NCBI GenBank assembly: GCA_905331475.1
Contig: CAJNYU010002003.1
Location: forward strand, 1 to 64,000
Length of the DNA: 64,000 nucleotides
Source of the DNA: Rotaria socialis
Taxonomy: Eukaryota; Rotifera; Eurotatoria; Philodinida; Philodinidae
Reading direction: 5' to 3'
Shown piece after piece: positions 62,374 to 64,000 of the stretch. The notes under the pieces were generated by a model. The model worked only from the letters and a program-made list of their open reading frames with translations. It was not told the DNA's origin and ran no database searches. Numbering within the stretch: the first letter of the stretch is position 1; each line of letters begins with the position of its first letter. The position numbers were made by a program, and so were the translations under genes.

Positions 62374-63803
62374 ATGAATGAAATATTTATAGTATTAGCA
62401 AGTAAATATAATTCACTGTATCAAAACTTGAAACATGATGAATTACCGGATATTGTGGCAGAGTCAATTCAATCGTTATCAACTTCAAATAATAATAATA
62501 ATAATCGATTTAGTACTTTCACAAAATATAAGATTGAAGAAAAGCAAAACAAACATTTAGTCAATCGAAATCACCCACGATATTTCGATTCATCTACCAT
62601 GATAACCAGGGGGGAAAAAGCGATTTATGAGTTTCATGATTTTTCTGAGTTTAGCTGATTTAAAATGAGTTTGAGAAAACGAAAAATTTGCTAAACTAAC
62701 TAAAAACTATTCCAAATCATAAATTATTACTGAAAATCATTCAAAGGCACCGAAACTCACGCAAACTCATTCCAATACAGTTAATTTATATTGATTGTAA
62801 GTTGAGTTTTACTGTGATTTAAATCAGCTTTTCTCCCCTTGATGATAACACTAGATGATGAAGATGAGATACCAGCCATACCTTGTTCAAACAAAATATT
62901 TATTGATGCTGACGAGCAATCAAGTCTTGATGGTACAAAACTCAACAATCTCTTTGCTTTTACCAGTCGTAAGTTTAAAACATACATATATTCAATTTTT
63001 ATACATAAACATCTTTTATTTGTAGCACATCGTAGTCTAAGTGAATCAATGAAAGTCGTAACGAGTCGTCATGGATCTGTAGAAGATTTAAAATATATTA
63101 ATGAGACTAGTAATATTCTAATAGATCCAACATTACTTACAAATGATCAAGAAGAACATATCTATCAAGAGTTGAATCAAACAAATCATGAAATGACACC
63201 ATTACCAACAAACACTGTGAATAATAGTGCTAGTAAGATGTATCCATTGGTGCCGATTAACTGTCAACCATTAAAAGAATCACTGAAATCGATCAAACTT
63301 AACAGGTAGAAATGAAGATAGTACTTTATAATAGTGTCATTCTTGTACACGCGCTGATCAATGTAAAACTAGAAAAATGCTGAAAATTTCTACATACACT
63401 CTTTGACTACAAATGAGTTGTGTGCAAGGAAATTGTTAAGACTGATTCCGAGAATAAAAGTTTCATTGAATAAAATAAATCTTACCGACAGGAGCAGCCG
63501 ATCGCAATGACTTTTTTTTTCGAATATCTATGAAATATTTCTGTCGCACAGATTTACTTGATGAATAGTCTTTTATAATGCCAAAACTCAAGGCACTACT
63601 ATCAAACACTTGCAAAATGCTACTTCGAGCATGTGTATGTCTTGTCGATTTAGATCCCTCGATTATCATCGAAAAATATTGAATTCCGTCATCTTAAACA
63701 ACTATTAACTGATATGGAAGGGACAACATCTTCGTGGGCAAATGCCATTAATCAATGTTGTTATGTTCTTCAACGTACTCAAGATCAAACAAATCAATCA
63801 TAG
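62374..63803 (+). CDS. Unrecognised multi-exon gene, structure partly resolved
   Basis: The supported pieces are as follows. An open segment from ATG 62374 begins MNEIFIVLASKYNSLYQNLK and has a poly-Asn run. The exon 62842-62968 (MITLDDEDEIPAIP) is joined in phase through a 57-nt GT-AG intron to 63026-63305 (HRSLSESMKVVTSRHGSVED, EEHIYQELNQTNHEM). A probable last exon is 63651-63803, ending NQCCYVLQRTQDQTNQS and TAG. The joins from the first segment to 62842 and from 63305 to 63651 are not settled. The protein is acidic/Ser-rich without membrane segments in the resolved part. YQEL and the SxS clusters could be signalling-adaptor sites, but no domain is recognised. The frames may represent more than one gene. 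Confidence 0.4.
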
Positions 63804-64000
63804 ATCTAATTTTTCTTTGTCACGCAATCAGCATGTTCTACATTTGTTTCTGTTATTTAAATCTAATAATTAATAATCTTTGTAACCATGCGTTATGCAG
63901 ATTCTCAAATATTATTATTTTTTTAAATACGTTTGCCTAAAACGTTCTTAAATGTATATGCATAAATTTATAATGTCACATAAATATAGTTGTGTGTAAA
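63804..64000. other. Window end, AT-rich
   Basis: No gene is seen in the last 200 bases. Confidence 0.3.

Overview
This is a window of an animal nuclear genome. Ephrin, Dispatched and PDZ-LIM genes are metazoan-specific, and RACK1, PP2A subunit A and a CHP1-type EF-hand protein are highly conserved. The DNA is AT-rich and most introns are very short (about 50-65 nt, GT-AG, many GTAAG donors). With a three-ORF LTR retrotransposon, ADP-ribosyltransferase genes, an intronless phytanoyl-CoA-dioxygenase-like gene and several kinds of nested transposons, this suggests a bdelloid rotifer. That assignment is inference; metazoan is firm.

Bases 1-12450 are a tandem array of a ~0.83 kb unit, each unit carrying one tRNA-His gene (405, 11547, 12379). 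Mobile elements have broken it up. They are a 7.2 kb Ty3/gypsy-like LTR retrotransposon with a short env-like third ORF (579-7794, minus strand, 5-bp TSD), which itself contains a solo LTR (3422-3695); a 2.5 kb hAT-like element (8262-10765, 8-bp TSD) holding three smaller terminal-inverted-repeat elements; and a 536 bp TTAA-flanked piggyBac-like element (10904-11439). Each call rests on visible termini and target-site duplications. Subtracting the insertions recovers the unit length.

Bases 12987-24848 hold four minus-strand housekeeping or signalling genes: RACK1, an HDHD3-like HAD hydrolase, a CHP1-like EF-hand protein, and a large multi-exon Dispatched-family transporter. After a 4.7 kb gene-poor stretch comes the PP2A scaffold subunit A (29566-32401, plus, 12 exons).

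Bases 33194-39210 are an accessory-looking minus-strand cluster: an ADP-ribosyltransferase with an intact R-S-ExE triad, a second copy that lost the STS strand and its frame, and a caspase/paracaspase-like protease fused to a ~390-residue conserved-looking C-terminal region that I do not recognise. This cluster is the best candidate for undescribed biology.

Bases 41343-47048 carry a PDZ plus triple-LIM (Enigma/Zasp-like) gene and a long Ser/Asn-rich protein with an RVxF-type motif. A 761 bp hAT-type MITE lies at 47564-48324, followed by a small secreted peptide precursor and an orphan single-pass membrane protein on the minus strand. A 6.6 kb gene-poor region (one weak small gene) precedes a GPI-type ephrin (56965-59139). 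The right end has a MAM-like pseudogene with two frameshifts and a nonsense codon, an intact intronless Fe(II)/2OG dioxygenase (60889-61725), and part of an unrecognised multi-exon gene.
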